In this document: positions 13,701-25,499 of the stretch, piece by piece
Layout of the letters: each line of letters opens with the position of its first letter
Position numbering within the stretch: position 1 is the stretch's first letter
DNA from: Sphagnum compactum
Lineage: Eukaryota > Bryophyta > Sphagnopsida > Sphagnales
Direction: 5' to 3'
Assembly (NCBI GenBank): GCA_965153455.1
Contig: OZ234493.1
Coordinates: forward strand, 4,836,001-4,900,000
Length of the DNA stretch: 64,000 bases
The notes under the pieces: model-generated
The model's input: only the letters and a program-made list of their open reading frames with translations
Told to the model about the DNA's origin: nothing
The model's database searches: none
Made by a program: the position numbers and the translations under genes

Positions 13701-15184
13701 GCAAGATGTGTAAAGGTGAGTGTAATCCATTCAATTCAAATTACATAAAGTTTTCTAATACCACAAGGGGTCCAAACATCACACATCCTTTTAGAAATTG
13801 ATGATAGATGAGTGCAAAAGGCTTCATTTACTTCAATAATTCAATATGAAATAATTATATGAAGCAATAAAAGCATTTCACGGGGAGTGCATCATCAACC
13901 CACCATTGCACGTGAAAGATTTGTAGGTTGAAGGTGATGAAAATTATGAAACAACAACATTTGTAATTGAAGGTGATATGGGGAAAAAATAAATTTGTGC
14001 AACAATGTTCATTCACATTAAATCATCTTGGTTAGGATTATATACCAAATGAAATTACAACTCCAATTGAACAATCTTGGGTGAATGTCATCCACCTAGA
14101 TGAATTCATTTATCACAATCTTAGACCTAGACGTCAAATATTCTAGGACTTAGATGTTACCATTTTATGTTTAATCTTTTGGATGCTCTAAGCATGTGTG
14201 TTGTGCAATCACAAGGTCCCCCAATAATTCTAGTTGCACCGGTAGCACATGAATCCAACATAAGCATTCAAACATTTTTCACTAGTAATAAATGCAACAA
14301 CCAAGAATAACAAAGAGACTATGGAAATAGTGGATTGCATCAACCTCATGCTAATGGAAATATAAAAAAAGATGCACAAAGATCCAAAAAAAAACATGAA
14401 ATTTTAATTGAAATATGTCAAACAATATAACAATTACACATAAAATGAACAAAACGAACGAATACATGATGAATGTCTTATTTCAACGTAACATTACAAT
14501 GTGTCATACCTTCATCTAAAATAAATCACTTTTGCATCCATTGAACTACACTTAGCTTCAAACTTGTTAGAAAAGAAAAAACAAACGTTCAACTATAAGA
14601 TGATGTTCAACTTGCATATGAAGTACAACCAACATACATTTGAACTCATATAACAATTATCATTCATTAGCAAGTTTAATTCAAAATCACACTAAAAAAA
14701 ACATTTGATTTAATGTGATTCAACACATCAAATACAACTAAAATTCAAAATTAATACATGTTTCATTTCATCAAGAACATTGGTACAATTATAATATCAA
14801 GATTAAAAAATAACAATGCATTATGTGTGGTTTGTTCTTTAAATATTACTCTAGAATCATTCTTTGATCTAATCTTGTAGTTCGGGTTCCATGTCATTGT
14901 TGATTGTTTGTGTTAAGGGAGTAGGCATATTACATTGTTTTTGGGACTTACAAGGCATTATGGATAGGGATAGGTCATTGAATAATTAGCGGTTTGAATT
15001 TGAATTCTTATTGATTCTTGTTTTGTTTTGTTGATTCATGTTGATGGTGACTTGGGGACTGCCCAAGAGTGAAATTTTTGGAAAAATGAAAAACATTCGT
15101 AAACACACAATTTTGGAAGTAAGGATAGAGATGTAGGTACTTTGTAAAGAAACTACAAGTTTTGGTGTTTAATACTACATATTT
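10760..15184. other. AT-rich non-coding stretch
   Basis: ORFs here are short (up to about 88 codons) and low in complexity, with no recognised domain. I see no tandem repeat of note, RNA gene or element boundary. The GC content rises sharply at the solo LTR that begins at 15,185. Confidence 0.5.
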
Positions 15185-16135
15185 TGACGCACTCCCAAGT
15201 TCCTTGTGGACCCACTTGAGGGTCCAAGTATGGGGCAATGCGGAAGGAGTTGGAACTTGGAGCACGCTCCTGACTTCTAGCACTAGAGGGGGGGTGAGAG
15301 GGGTGTGCTAGAAGTCCCGGGATAGACTAGGAAGAATTGACAAGCTTTACTCACTCACACGGGCCTGCATGAAACCACACAAAGTGGTTAGAACTCATTC
15401 TGGGTCCTTTTGGTGTTGGGACAGCCACGGGTGAACTCGGACTCACTTTGACACACCACACCCCGGGCTCGGGAGTAAGCCACCACCTTACTCCCTATAG
15501 TATACTCTGTGACTCGTCGCGGGGGTGGCATCCAAATGGCCATTTTGTCCCGGGACTCCCGGGACTCCCGCGTGGGAGTCCCGAAATCGTGCATTTTCGG
15601 GACTCCCGCAACTTTGAAGCTTCGTAACTATCGGAGCAGACCTCCGATCGACTCGCCGTCTGAAGCAAAGTTGTAGGTCTCGTCGAGACCTTTCCAACGA
15701 TATGTCGCACGTTTTCTGCAGCCAAGTATTTCGGGTCGATTCCCGACTTTTAGTGGTCGGGAGTCAAAATTGGCGGACTCCCGGGAGTTCGACTCCCGGA
15801 CCGTCTTTTGGCCATAACTCGTGTTTCAGATGTTCAAATGAGCAATGTGAGCCCATTTTAGACATCTACACTTCAAGAGTTTTCCATTGATGTAAAGAGC
15901 GCAACAAGCCATTGAGTTTTGACCCGTCAAAATGCTCTCTGAAGTTTCGGGAGTCCTTTTGGGACTCCACTCTCACCAACTCCCAACATGGGAGTTCACT
16001 TGGGAGTGTGAGGGTTCACTCCCTCACACTCTTTGCACTCCCGGGAGCATGTGATATGACCCCCGGGTCTACTTATAGGCCCGCACACTTGCGACCCCCT
16101 TGCCTTGGTCGCGAGCCAAGGCTAGGGTTGTGACA
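15185..16135 (-). mobile_element. Solo LTR, CpG-rich copy (951 bp)
   Basis: On the - strand the block begins TGTCACAACC and ends GAGTGCGTCA, giving the TG...CA ends of an LTR. It is flanked by a perfect 5-bp duplication, TATTT at 15,180-15,184 and 16,136-16,140. No internal region or second LTR adjoins it, so it is a solo LTR left by recombination between the two LTRs of one element. It aligns end to end with 21,510-22,414. It is far richer in GC and CpG than its surroundings and is dense in CCCGGGACTCCC-like palindromic words. ORFs inside it are by-products of this composition. Superfamily cannot be assigned from an LTR alone. Confidence 0.88.
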
Positions 16136-16140
16136 TATTT

Positions 16141-16845
16141 AGTTTTGTTGTTTGATTACACTTCAATAGAACAAGGATTTTGCTATAATTTTGTTGATTT
16201 TTTTAATAAACTAGGAAGTACAAACTTCTTCATGGATGTCCATATTGAATTTCTTGTGTGAATCATTTGTTGTATTATCATATCAAGAAAATGAATTGTA
16301 TTTCTATTTGTAGTTGTTTTTCATTGAATTTTGGAGTATAAATTTTGGTTATTATAAATAACCATGAATTTGGTGTGTTTTTTTTATGGATTGCAAATAT
16401 ATGTGTGTTTAGAATCAGTGTATAATTGTGAATGAGTATACATTTGTAGTGCAAATATGTTGTTACAGTAAGTGTGGAATAGTTATGGAAGAATTAAATC
16501 CACATCTACCATTTGGCAACCATCTTTTGAATTATTTTTTTTACAAAAACAAGAGGGTTTTATGCATTTTCCATTGTCTATATTATAGATGAGGGTGTTA
16601 AGAAAAATAATTTAGTTTTCAATTCATATTTAAAAGGGGTATGTTAGAAAGCACTAGAGGTTTAAGTGGTTGAAGCCGTAAGGACTACATAGTGATTTAC
16701 AAATTATAAAGAAGAAAGGATTGTGAAACAAGATGAATCAAATGGTAATTCAAAGTTTACATTGACAATTAGATTTGGAAGCAAATCATCAAGGTCCTGA
16801 AGGAGAAATAGAAAACAATCATGAAAATGGAAGGGAATATGCGAG
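16141..16845. other. Non-coding stretch between solo LTR and gypsy relic
   Basis: AT-rich sequence with no recognised feature. It may include the untranslated 5-prime part of the gypsy element, but no LTR or primer-binding site could be identified. Confidence 0.4.
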
Positions 16846-17399
16846 AATTATAGAAACCCCATATCAGATTCTGATGTTGGAAAGATGAGTTCTGAGAACA
16901 AATGACAGACATGCAGGACAAAGGTCGTGTCTACCACAAGAGGTGGTAAGGCGTGAAGTATGGTTTGGTGTTCTTTAGAGAAGGCACAATCACAGATGAT
17001 GATCTCCACAAAAAGAGATGTAATGGAATATTCACCCAAATGAATTGGTGCAATATACTTCTTAGTTGCAATCTATGGTTTAAAGTCACAAAGATTAAAA
17101 CGGAACATGGACTTTTGTAGTACTTGATCAGTCACAAGAAACTTCAAGTCCAAAATCAGTGACTAGCCAAGGAAGGGATATTAAATCCATGTTTGTGTAC
17201 CAATCTACATCTCTAGGTTATTATGAACTAGTGGAAGACTAGGAGGTGGAAGAAAACACCAATATTAATGTGCTTGAGGAGATTGAAGAAAACTACTTAA
17301 GATCATTTGAATATGCAAAAGCATAGGTGAATGTGTTGGATGAAGTACCACAATCACACTCACATTAAATAAATCTAGAGTTGGATCAAACAAAGTAAA

Positions 17400-19060
17400 T
17401 AGCTGAAATTAGGGATCATGAATATATGGATTTGGAGGTAACCAGATTATTTTCAAGAGTGTGTGCATTCAGTGAAGAAGAAAGACATGCGATCATGGAT
17501 TATCCTTTTGTGCCTTTTCACATAAGAGCAGGCATTGCTAGACATGTGGAACTACAAAATGTGGCAAAATCATTAATGGATCAATCACAGGAGCAAGAAC
17601 CATGAATTCCTATAGTCTAAAACAAATTGAGAAGCATGGAGTTGGGAGTTAATCGATTGGGACCACAAAGTCAAAATATTCGTCCATCTATTCAATTCAA
17701 GAGCAAAGTACCAGAGGTGCATTTACATCCATATTCTGCACCATAGAGGATACTAATGGGTAACCACAGAATGGGGCATCATCAAACTCGAATTACCTCA
17801 ACTTCACTAAAAGTGTTAGAAGTGGCAATTGTTGAAATTTAAAAATAACCTACTGGAATAGAGGTTACTTAACCACTTATTGTTGTAATACCAACCATAG
17901 GAGAGGAAATTGTTGCACCCAACACAAATTTTGTCAAAGGTGGAGTACTAATTGGATCTGCAACGAACTTGGGTCGTGCATTAGGTGGGGTTTTGATGAG
18001 AAGGAATTTGAATAAAAGTTCTGGACTACAAGTAGCAATTATTGGAGTTGTTGGGTCACCCCAGATGGTGTTTACCAATCCAATAATGACTATTCATGTA
18101 AATAGGATTATAGATCGACCATCAATGAGCTTAATAAATGTTGAATGGTACATAAATACAGATGCAAGAAATTAAGGAGGAGGATATCAGGAACCATCTA
18201 TTGTAAATTCAAGAATCCCCGATCACAGAAATGGCCATTCTGTGAGGCCAAACAAGGTAGTTCTTAAGTACCCTGACTTCAAAAAGATGTTAACCCAGAT
18301 GCTCTTGTTAGAGTGTTCAATTTTGCAGTGAAGGTAAATGTAAAAACCTCTAAAGAATATATCATCACTGCGTTTAGATATATGCTAAGAGATACAACAT
18401 CGAACTAGTGCCATAATTACGTGTCAAATTTTCCTGACTATATTTTTTCAAAGCTTACATAAGCATTTTGCAAACGTCATCGAAAAACTCAAAATGATGA
18501 GCAAATATACATGGAATTGAAGAAAATGAAACATGAGGAGATTGAGAGGGTAGAGGTTTACTATGAGTGGGTTTAGAAGTTGGTTCATGGTTTACAAGTA
18601 CCAACCACAAATATTTTTTAACTATTGTGTTTAGGACAAGCTTGCAATCATACCTTAGAATTGCGATTGTAGGGATGAAGAGGTCAATAGTACAATAGCA
18701 TAAGGAGGCGACGATGTTGTGTGAAAAAGGAATGACTACTGCTAAAATAAAAAGCGCACTTTCAATACCACTTAGTACTAAATAGGCAGCACCACCAAAA
18801 ACACAGAGTAATGTAGGGAAGACTAACAAATATTACACAAACTATGGAATGATTAATCACAATGTGGAGACATGCAGAAATAAGAAGGAACAGACCATAG
18901 TGGCAACCACAAAAGCAGCACAATAGATTCAAAACCACATAAAACATTTTCATATGCATGCCACATTTGTGGTTTGAATGGACATAAAATGATAGACTAT
19001 CCAAAGTTTATAAAGATACATAAGATGTTTCATGGGAAATTTGTGATAGTAGAAGTTCAA
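17400..19060 (+). pseudogene. gypsy gag remnant with two mutated zinc knuckles
   Basis: Around 17,430-17,605 the frame reads like a gag N-terminal region, with IRAGIARHVELQNVAKSLM. About 18,250-18,700 gives the capsid-like part, with VVLKYPDF and YMELKKMKHEEIERVEVYY. Two nucleocapsid knuckles follow, at about 18,831-18,875 and 18,958-19,001. In the first, both leading cysteines are tyrosines (Y-x2-Y-x4-H-x4-C). In the second the last cysteine is tyrosine (C-x2-C-x4-H-x4-Y). Each Cys-to-Tyr change is a G-to-A transition. Several in-frame stops occur. Confidence 0.75.
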
Positions 19061-19589
19061 CTTGTTGTTGAGATATTATAAACAATCAACACAGATGTGA
19101 ATGTGGTGGATGTTAATGTTAAAACAAGAAGTAAAGCAACTAAAGAACACATGTTCAAGGATGTAGAACAAAGGAAAGCAAATAGTGTTGTTGACAAGCA
19201 GAAAGAAAAATGGTTGAAGAAATCAATGGTGGAAACAACTCCACAAGTTCAGAAAACATAGACCCAGGCAAAAGGGCCATCCACATCCATGGAGGGATGG
19301 AACACAACCTGGCCAGGTATGCCAAATATTATTCTTGTAAATGCACATAAATCTTAGGAGGTAGTGAATTCACAATAAAAATTGATTATAATAGAAGAGA
19401 TTTTTTAGGACATTAATAAGCAAATGCTAGAAACAAGTTATACTTTAAACTTGGGACAATTGTTCGAAATAGTTCCTAAATTAAGGAGGTATTTTTGGTA
19501 GAAGCTAAAACCAGAGAAAACTCAGAATCTGAATAGAGCAACCACATAGAAACAAGTTAGTTCTTTAGTGCAAAAGGTAGGGACAACTA

Positions 19590-19990
19590 TTGTAGCAATA
19601 GATAATCATATGGCAATTATCCAAGTATAGATTGGGAAGAATATAATAGAGGATACGTTGTTGGATGGAGGTTCTAAAGTTAATATCATCACAAAACCTA
19701 GTTGAGATTGAAGTTGGGGCTTCCAAAGCCTAAACCTACACCATATAATCTGAAGATGACAATTCAAACAACCACAAAACCAATGGGTTTGATTAGAGAT
19801 TTGAAGATATATGTTCATGGCATTCCTTATATAATTACGTTTACTGTATTTCAAAGCAATGTGGTAGATTCTAGTTATTCCATGTTGTTGGGAAGACCAT
19901 GGTTGAGGGATGTTAAAGTGGCACATGAATGGGGGAGTAACACTTTACCATATAAGGGAATGGGACAGTCAGAACAATTACTATCATGAA
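19590..19990 (+). pseudogene. gypsy retropepsin (aspartic protease) remnant
   Basis: The frame reads LLDGGSKVNII at about 19,658-19,690, where DGGS stands for the D(S/T)G active-site motif of retropepsins. An open segment at 19,702-19,989 then carries LKIYVHGIPYIITFTVF and SYSMLLGRPWLRD. The last is the conserved LLGRPWL block of plant gypsy proteases. Stops at both sides separate it from gag and RT. Confidence 0.8.
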
Positions 19991-20429
19991 GCATTTGGGA
20001 GGTGAAGTAAGAAGACCATAAATGTTACTATGCTACGACTATTAAAATGGTATCACAAATGAAGAAGAAGATGTCATCTTTGCTACAGAGGCAGAGTTGT
20101 TCTCAATAGGAACAATTAGTTTACTTGAGATAATTCCATATGTGAAAACCATAGATGTGTAGATCTTGGATACTAGTGTGAAGACTAGTAATTTAGAGCT
20201 ACAATCGGAGGTACAAATTACAAAACAGAAGACAACTAACAATATAAATGAACCATACGTAGCTCTAGAGGATAAGGTGTATCCTAAGACGTACTATAAT
20301 CATCAACCATGGAGAGTTGCAATGGACGAAACTCTAGCAAAAATCAATGCATAGGAATTATAGATAGTTGGATGGACGTTAACTCAAGACCAACAATTGA
20401 TGAAACTCAAGTTGGGAATTGATACAAAA

Positions 20430-21509
20430 CCATAATTAGTGAAGATTAATGCACAGTTGGAAATAGGCAAAATATTGGAAGTGGAGCAGCTATTGAAGGA
20501 GTTCAAAGATGTTTTTACATGGACATACAAAGATCTAAAAGGGATTCCACCAGAGTTTGCACAACACAAAATTGAGTTGGATATTATTATACCATTAGCA
20601 CATCAGGCCATGTACAAATTAATTCCAAACTATGCTACAACAATTAAACAATATATTGATAAATTATTAGCAACTAAATTCATCCAATATGTAGAGGAGG
20701 CTACATGATTATCACCCATAATGGTAGTACCCAAGAATAATGGCAAATTGAAAATTTGTATAGATTTCAAAAAACTAAATGCAACCACAATGGAGGATCC
20801 ATACCCATTACCTTTTACAAATGAAGTTTTGAACACAATACTAGGATATGAAACATATTCCTTCTTAGATGGGTATTCGGGATATCATCAAATTTCTATA
20901 GCTTTAGAGGATAGATACAATACTGCATTTGTTACAGACTCGAGAGCTTTCATATGGAAGGTGATGTTGTTTGGAATTAAAAATGGACCTTTAACATATT
21001 AGAGAGTTATTACCAAAACATTCAGAGAATATTTGGATAATTTTATGAAGATATTTCTAGATGACTTTATAATGTACAATGATATGGATAATCATATGTA
21101 AAAGCTGAAATTATGTTTTCAAAAGTGCAGAGAATATGGCATTAATTTGAATCTAGACAAATGTGCATTCATAGTATTTTCAGGAATGATATTGGATTTT
21201 ATTCTTTCCAAAAAAAAGAAACTACTAGATCCAAAGAAGATATAAATAATAGTAAACATGCCACCACCTAAGAATCCATAGCAAATTCAAGAATTCAATG
21301 GTATGGCACAATATTATAAATGTTTCATCAAAACCTTTGTTACTATTATGGCACCTATCACTAAACCGACCAAAAAAACATGAACTTTTCTTGGATAGAA
21401 GGGTGTCAGAAGGTTTGGGAGTTGATCAAACAAAAATATATAGAAGCACCGATATTAATATCACTAAACTAGCAGGTGGAATTTCATGTTCATACATATG
21501 CATCATTAC
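20430..21509 (+). pseudogene. gypsy reverse transcriptase remnant
   Basis: Two open segments (20,439-20,708 and 20,721-21,002) and further fragments give the RT fingers and palm. Recognisable pieces are FKDVFTWTYKDLKGIPPEF, VVPKNNGKLKICIDFKKLNA, PYPLPFTNEV, YSFLDGYSGYHQI and the catalytic segment IFLDDF at 21,051-21,068. DKCAF and FNGMAQYYKCFI follow in the thumb/connection. In-frame stops occur near 20,706, 21,001 and 21,100. The solo LTR begins directly after the HVHTYASLL start of RNase H. Confidence 0.88.
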
Positions 21510-22414
21510 TAACGCACCCCCACATTCCTTGAAAGATTCAAATGCAAATTCAAAAGTGATAACAACAGAAGAAAAAAGAGTCGGGGTACACTCCCTAGCT
21601 CGTAGCACTTTGAGGGTAAAAGGGCGTGCTATAGCTCCGGGATGGGGACTAGGGTGAATGACAAGTGAATTAATTATTCACAAGGACTTGCACAAACCAA
21701 ACAACAAATTGGTTAGTGCATAGTTAGAACACTTTTGGTGCACGGATGAGCCATGGGCATACATGGACTCACAAGACTCACCACAACCTAAATTTCGGAG
21801 AAGCCACCACCTTCCTTCTTATAGTATTTTCTATGATTAGTCACAAGGGTTGCATCCAAATGTTATTTTGTCATGGGACTCCCAAGTTGAGAGTCTTGAA
21901 ATTCTAGAGATTGGGGATTTTGACACTTTGGAGGGCTATAACTTCTTGTGCAACTCTAATTGAGGTGAAGTCTAAAACAAAGTTGTAGTCCTTGTTCAAA
22001 GCTTTTCAAGGATATGTGACATGCCACCTGAACGCACATATTTCAAGGCAATTCCTGACGTTTAGTGGTTGGGAATCAAATTGGCATTTTGATTTCCAGC
22101 CTTTTTTTGACCATAACATGTGTTTTAAGTACTCACATGGGTCATGCGAACCGATTTTAAACATCTAGGTTTCAATTTCTTTCCAATGGTATAAGGACTT
22201 GTTTAATTTAATGCGGTTTGGCCTTTGAAATACTTCTTTGAAGATTCAAGACTCCATAGGGATTCCGATTCTCAAAGTGGGAGTCCACTTGGGAGTGTGT
22301 GGGTTCATTCCCTCACACTTCTGGGAGTGCAAATGTGACTCCCAAGTTGCATTTTTGGCTTGCACCTTTCGATGCTTTTGCCTTAGTCACGAGCCCAAGG
22401 CTAGGGTCGTAACA
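21510..22414 (-). mobile_element. Solo LTR, CpG-depleted copy (905 bp) nested in gypsy RNase H
   Basis: On the - strand the block runs from TGTTACGACC to GGGTGCGTTA and aligns throughout with the solo LTR at 15,185-16,135. It is bounded by ATTAC (21,505-21,509) and ATTAT (22,415-22,419), a 5-bp duplication with one mismatch. The 3-prime CA of the LTR is mutated to TA. Most CpG sites of the other copy appear here as TpG or CpA. It therefore looks older or more heavily methylated. Confidence 0.87.
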
Positions 22415-22830
22415 ATTATTAGTTGTAGGAGCTATGTTGTCTCATAATTTGACAAGAAAGAGTGATCAACTAGTGGTTTATGCTTCTAGATTTTTGAACA
22501 GAGTAGAACATTATTATAACATAACAAAAAAAAAAACTTTAGTAATGGTTTTTTTTGCATAAGTTTAGACATTATTTGTTGGGTAATAAATTTGTTTTTT
22601 ATGTAGATCATATGGCATTAGTCTATTTGGTCAACGAACCACAGGTTTCAAGGATAATAACTAGGTGGATATTATTGTTCTTATAATACTACTTCACAAT
22701 AATGTATATACTAGGTAGAACTCATGTAGTTGCAGATGCATTGTCAAAACTACTAAAAATTACAGAACCCATAGGTGTGCCTGATCAAACCATAGATGTA
22801 AAATTGTTTTACATAAAGCTTGAATGGTCG
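22415..22830 (+). pseudogene. gypsy RNase H, downstream part
   Basis: Directly after the solo LTR the frame resumes with LLVVGAMLSHNLTRKSDQLV, then YASRFLNRVEHYYNI. FVDHMALVYLVNEPQVSR-like residues follow, then GRTHVVADALSKL at about 22,715-22,752. These are the central and C-terminal RNase H motifs of plant Ty3/gypsy elements. The upstream part of the domain lies on the other side of the insertion, and the two parts are in register once the insertion and one duplication copy are discounted. Confidence 0.85.
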
Positions 22831-22834
22831 AATG

Positions 22835-24965
22835 ATGTTATTTATATTAAAATTATATTAAAATATATACTAAGTCAAAAATTGATGTGTTTTATTTTAA
22901 TCAATTCTTGCATAATTTTTAAAATCTCATTAAATTAAAATTTAAAGGAATTGAAGTTAATGATTTGTATGTTTATCAAACAAATTTCATGTAAAAAACT
23001 ATTCATATGAAAATTTCTTTACATTTCACAATGCTATGAAACCTCGCAATACAAAAAGGCAAGTGACAACCCAAAAAAAAAATGATATGGAAACATGATA
23101 AATCAGTTACCCAACATTCATATTTTGAGAAGAAACCCAACAAGTAAATGGGTAGACTTCAAACAACCCATCAATTGGATGGGTGCACCCAAAATCCACA
23201 CATGCCCATCCATTAGCTTGGGCCATAAGAAAATTACATGTAAACCTATGACCTTATCCATTCAGCCAACTTTTGATTCTCCCACCCCTATACCCACTCA
23301 GAAGGTGTTCCCTCGATGCCTCTGTGGGACAGAGCCACTAAAGATTATTCATGAGCAACAATGGATGCAAGGCAAATCCAAAACTTGGGGTGAAGCTGTT
23401 TCAAGGAGGACCAATTTAGGTTAGAAAAACACCCCCTTTTTTTCCAACATATTAAGGTGAGAAAGTAATTTGATCCCTTCTTTCTTTTTCTTTTCTTTTT
23501 TTCAATAGAGTTATCCTCAAAGTCAGCCAAATTGAGGACAAGAACCCTGGGTATGGTTGGAATTAAGGATGTGAGGAAAAAATTGTTATGAAAAAATACA
23601 TTGTTAGAAAACAGCAGTTCAAACTCCTCTTACCAGCAAAATGATGACATTTTGAATTTCATCCTGCATCCTCAATTTTCCTTAGGCATCTCTCAATCTT
23701 ACCACTAACTACTCTAAAAAGTTTTCAATTCTTTTGCAAGAAATTGTATTTGGTACTCAATTTTCAGTATTTCATCCTGCCTGTAAACCCACTTTATAAA
23801 TAAGCAACAATTGAGGATGAAACCAAGGATTGAGAATGAAATTAAGGTCCAGATTGAGGATCACCTTAAGAATAGCTCTCATGTAGAGTTTTCATCCTGA
23901 CATTGGATTGCATCCCCAATTTTAGGGTATCTTTATGATTAAGTTTAATCTTATGAACTCTGTGAGAAACTTTTGTAGAACAGGCATTTTGAAGGTACCA
24001 TGTATAGTTGCCTTGTCTACAGAGAGAGGTAAGAAAGAACAGTATGTACCTTCCACATGTGTGAACGTTTCTTCTGGCAAGTGTCTGTCACATGAGAGGT
24101 TCTCAGTTCATTGGAGACTTTGTTGCATGATATGATCAAGTCATATTAGTAGATTTGTCATCTCCTTGAAACCAATTGATATGACAAGTTCTGATATATG
24201 ATCCCCACTGGGTGCAAACTTGGGGTATAGTCTAAGGATATTGATCAATGTGCAGTCATATATGTATGTACTATGTATGACTTACTCTCTCTTTTTGCCA
24301 AGTACTTACCAACATTCTTACCAACATTCGGACCACGACAGTACTTACTGCGGCCATGCTTCTCCTGAAGCGCTTGTCATGCATGTGAATGGGAGGCACA
24401 TTCAATTGGGCAAGTGTTAGGTTCATTGCACGAGATGTACTACTAACTTACCCAGATTCAAGCAAAGCTCTGTTGGGTTATTTTACGTGGTGATTTGGCT
24501 GCAACTTTCCCCTTTTAGCAGATTGTTTCTACCATACCATTTTAAGTCTTATTGAATCCAACTTTGGCTATTTTGGTTTTGAAAAACCACATTAGGCTCC
24601 GTGTTTTGTATTGTTATTGTGGTACTTTTTTTTTTAAGGAGTGGGTGGGTGGGTGTGAGTGTGGGTGACTACACAAGTTGTGTGATTCATTGCAATATTC
24701 CCCTTCTCTTTTGGAAGTTATTCTTTTAACTAAACACTCTTTACACATTGTAGGACTCTTTACTAACAGGTGACGCCTAAGTTCTTGATAGAACATAGAG
24801 TGATGAATAAACTGAGTACACTAGCAAACTGCAAAGTTTCATTTCCAAAGTTTTTGTCTGGATTATGGTATGGTGTACATCCATGCAGGACATGATTAAT
24901 CTTTCAAAACTGGAAGTAAGCAAAATCAGTCAGTAAGTAGTGTAATACATAGTATTACAAACATT
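22835..24965. other. Non-coding stretch downstream of the gypsy relic
   Basis: A short AT-rich part (22,835-23,090) is followed by DNA of more ordinary composition. ORFs are short and none is recognised. A GT-rich GGGTGGGTGGGTG run lies at about 24,643-24,660. I see no RNA gene or element ends. Confidence 0.45.
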
Positions 24966-24969
24966 GTTT

Positions 24970-25480
24970 CTTTTTTGGCCGAAATTTCACATTGTGACAA
25001 CAATAAAAAAAAGCCGTGCAACATTTCAAAGGCTTTTCTGAGAAAAAATATGGCACATTTTGGTCCTCACATTATGAGGACTTTAAAAAAAAAAAATCGC
25101 CATATTTAGACAGTAGGTTCTAGCATGTTGCCAACAAATAGTATGATTCTTAAACTTTTTTACTTTCCTCTCTAACCTGTAGCCAAATTTGGCTAAATTT
25201 TCTTTTGGATGATTGCCAACACATCTACATCACAACTTTGAAAGAAAACACTGATTAAAGGTTCACTTAAATCTGTGCACTGTTTTTTTTTTAGTAAAAT
25301 AGAAAAAGTTGTGATGTGGCCGAAGTAGCAATCTTCCTCAAGAAAATTTAGCTAAATCTGGCTATTAAAAAATAAAAGCAGTAAAAAAAATAAAAATTTA
25401 TATTGCTTTCTACCTACTGGAACTCAATGCAGAAGTCTGGAGATTTTTTTTAATTTCGAAATTTGGCGACTAGAAAGTAG
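24970..25480. repeat. Fold-back element, decayed copy
   Basis: The reverse complement of about 25,050-25,255 aligns with about 25,300-25,475. The centre is marked by CATCACAAC at about 25,228-25,237 and GTTGTGATG at about 25,309-25,317. Both arms carry the family block AAATTTAGC(C/T)AAAT(T/C)TGGCTA. The right arm ends with CTACCTACTGGAACT and GTCTGGAGATTTTTTT, also found at 31,566-31,610. This is the second copy in the window with both arms. The outer limits are approximate. Confidence 0.65.
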
Positions 25481-25499
25481 TCCTGTGCTCTGAAGTAGC

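Larger units (their letters stand above)
16850..22830 (+). mobile_element. Degenerate Ty3/gypsy retrotransposon, interrupted and 3-prime truncated
   Basis: In + strand order the relic shows gag with two zinc knuckles, a retropepsin, reverse transcriptase and RNase H. This is the polyprotein order of Ty3/gypsy. Frames change often and stops are numerous. A solo LTR (21,510-22,414) lies inside RNase H. After the RNase H/connection segment ending near 22,800 the similarity stops and no integrase follows, so the 3-prime half is lost. No flanking LTR pair could be recognised. The two solo LTRs nearby are on the opposite strand and belong to another insertion event. Confidence 0.88.

Noticed and set aside
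15388-16133. Five ORFs in the GC-rich block
   Set aside because: They fall within the solo LTR on both strands and do not correspond to conserved frames in the second LTR copy.
18455-19004. Antisense ORFs of 124 and 80 codons
   Set aside because: They are shadows of the gypsy gag relic on the + strand.
15185-22414. The two solo LTRs as the LTR pair of one element enclosing the gypsy relic
   Set aside because: Each has its own target-site duplication, they are on the strand opposite to the gypsy coding sequence, and the second lies inside RNase H.
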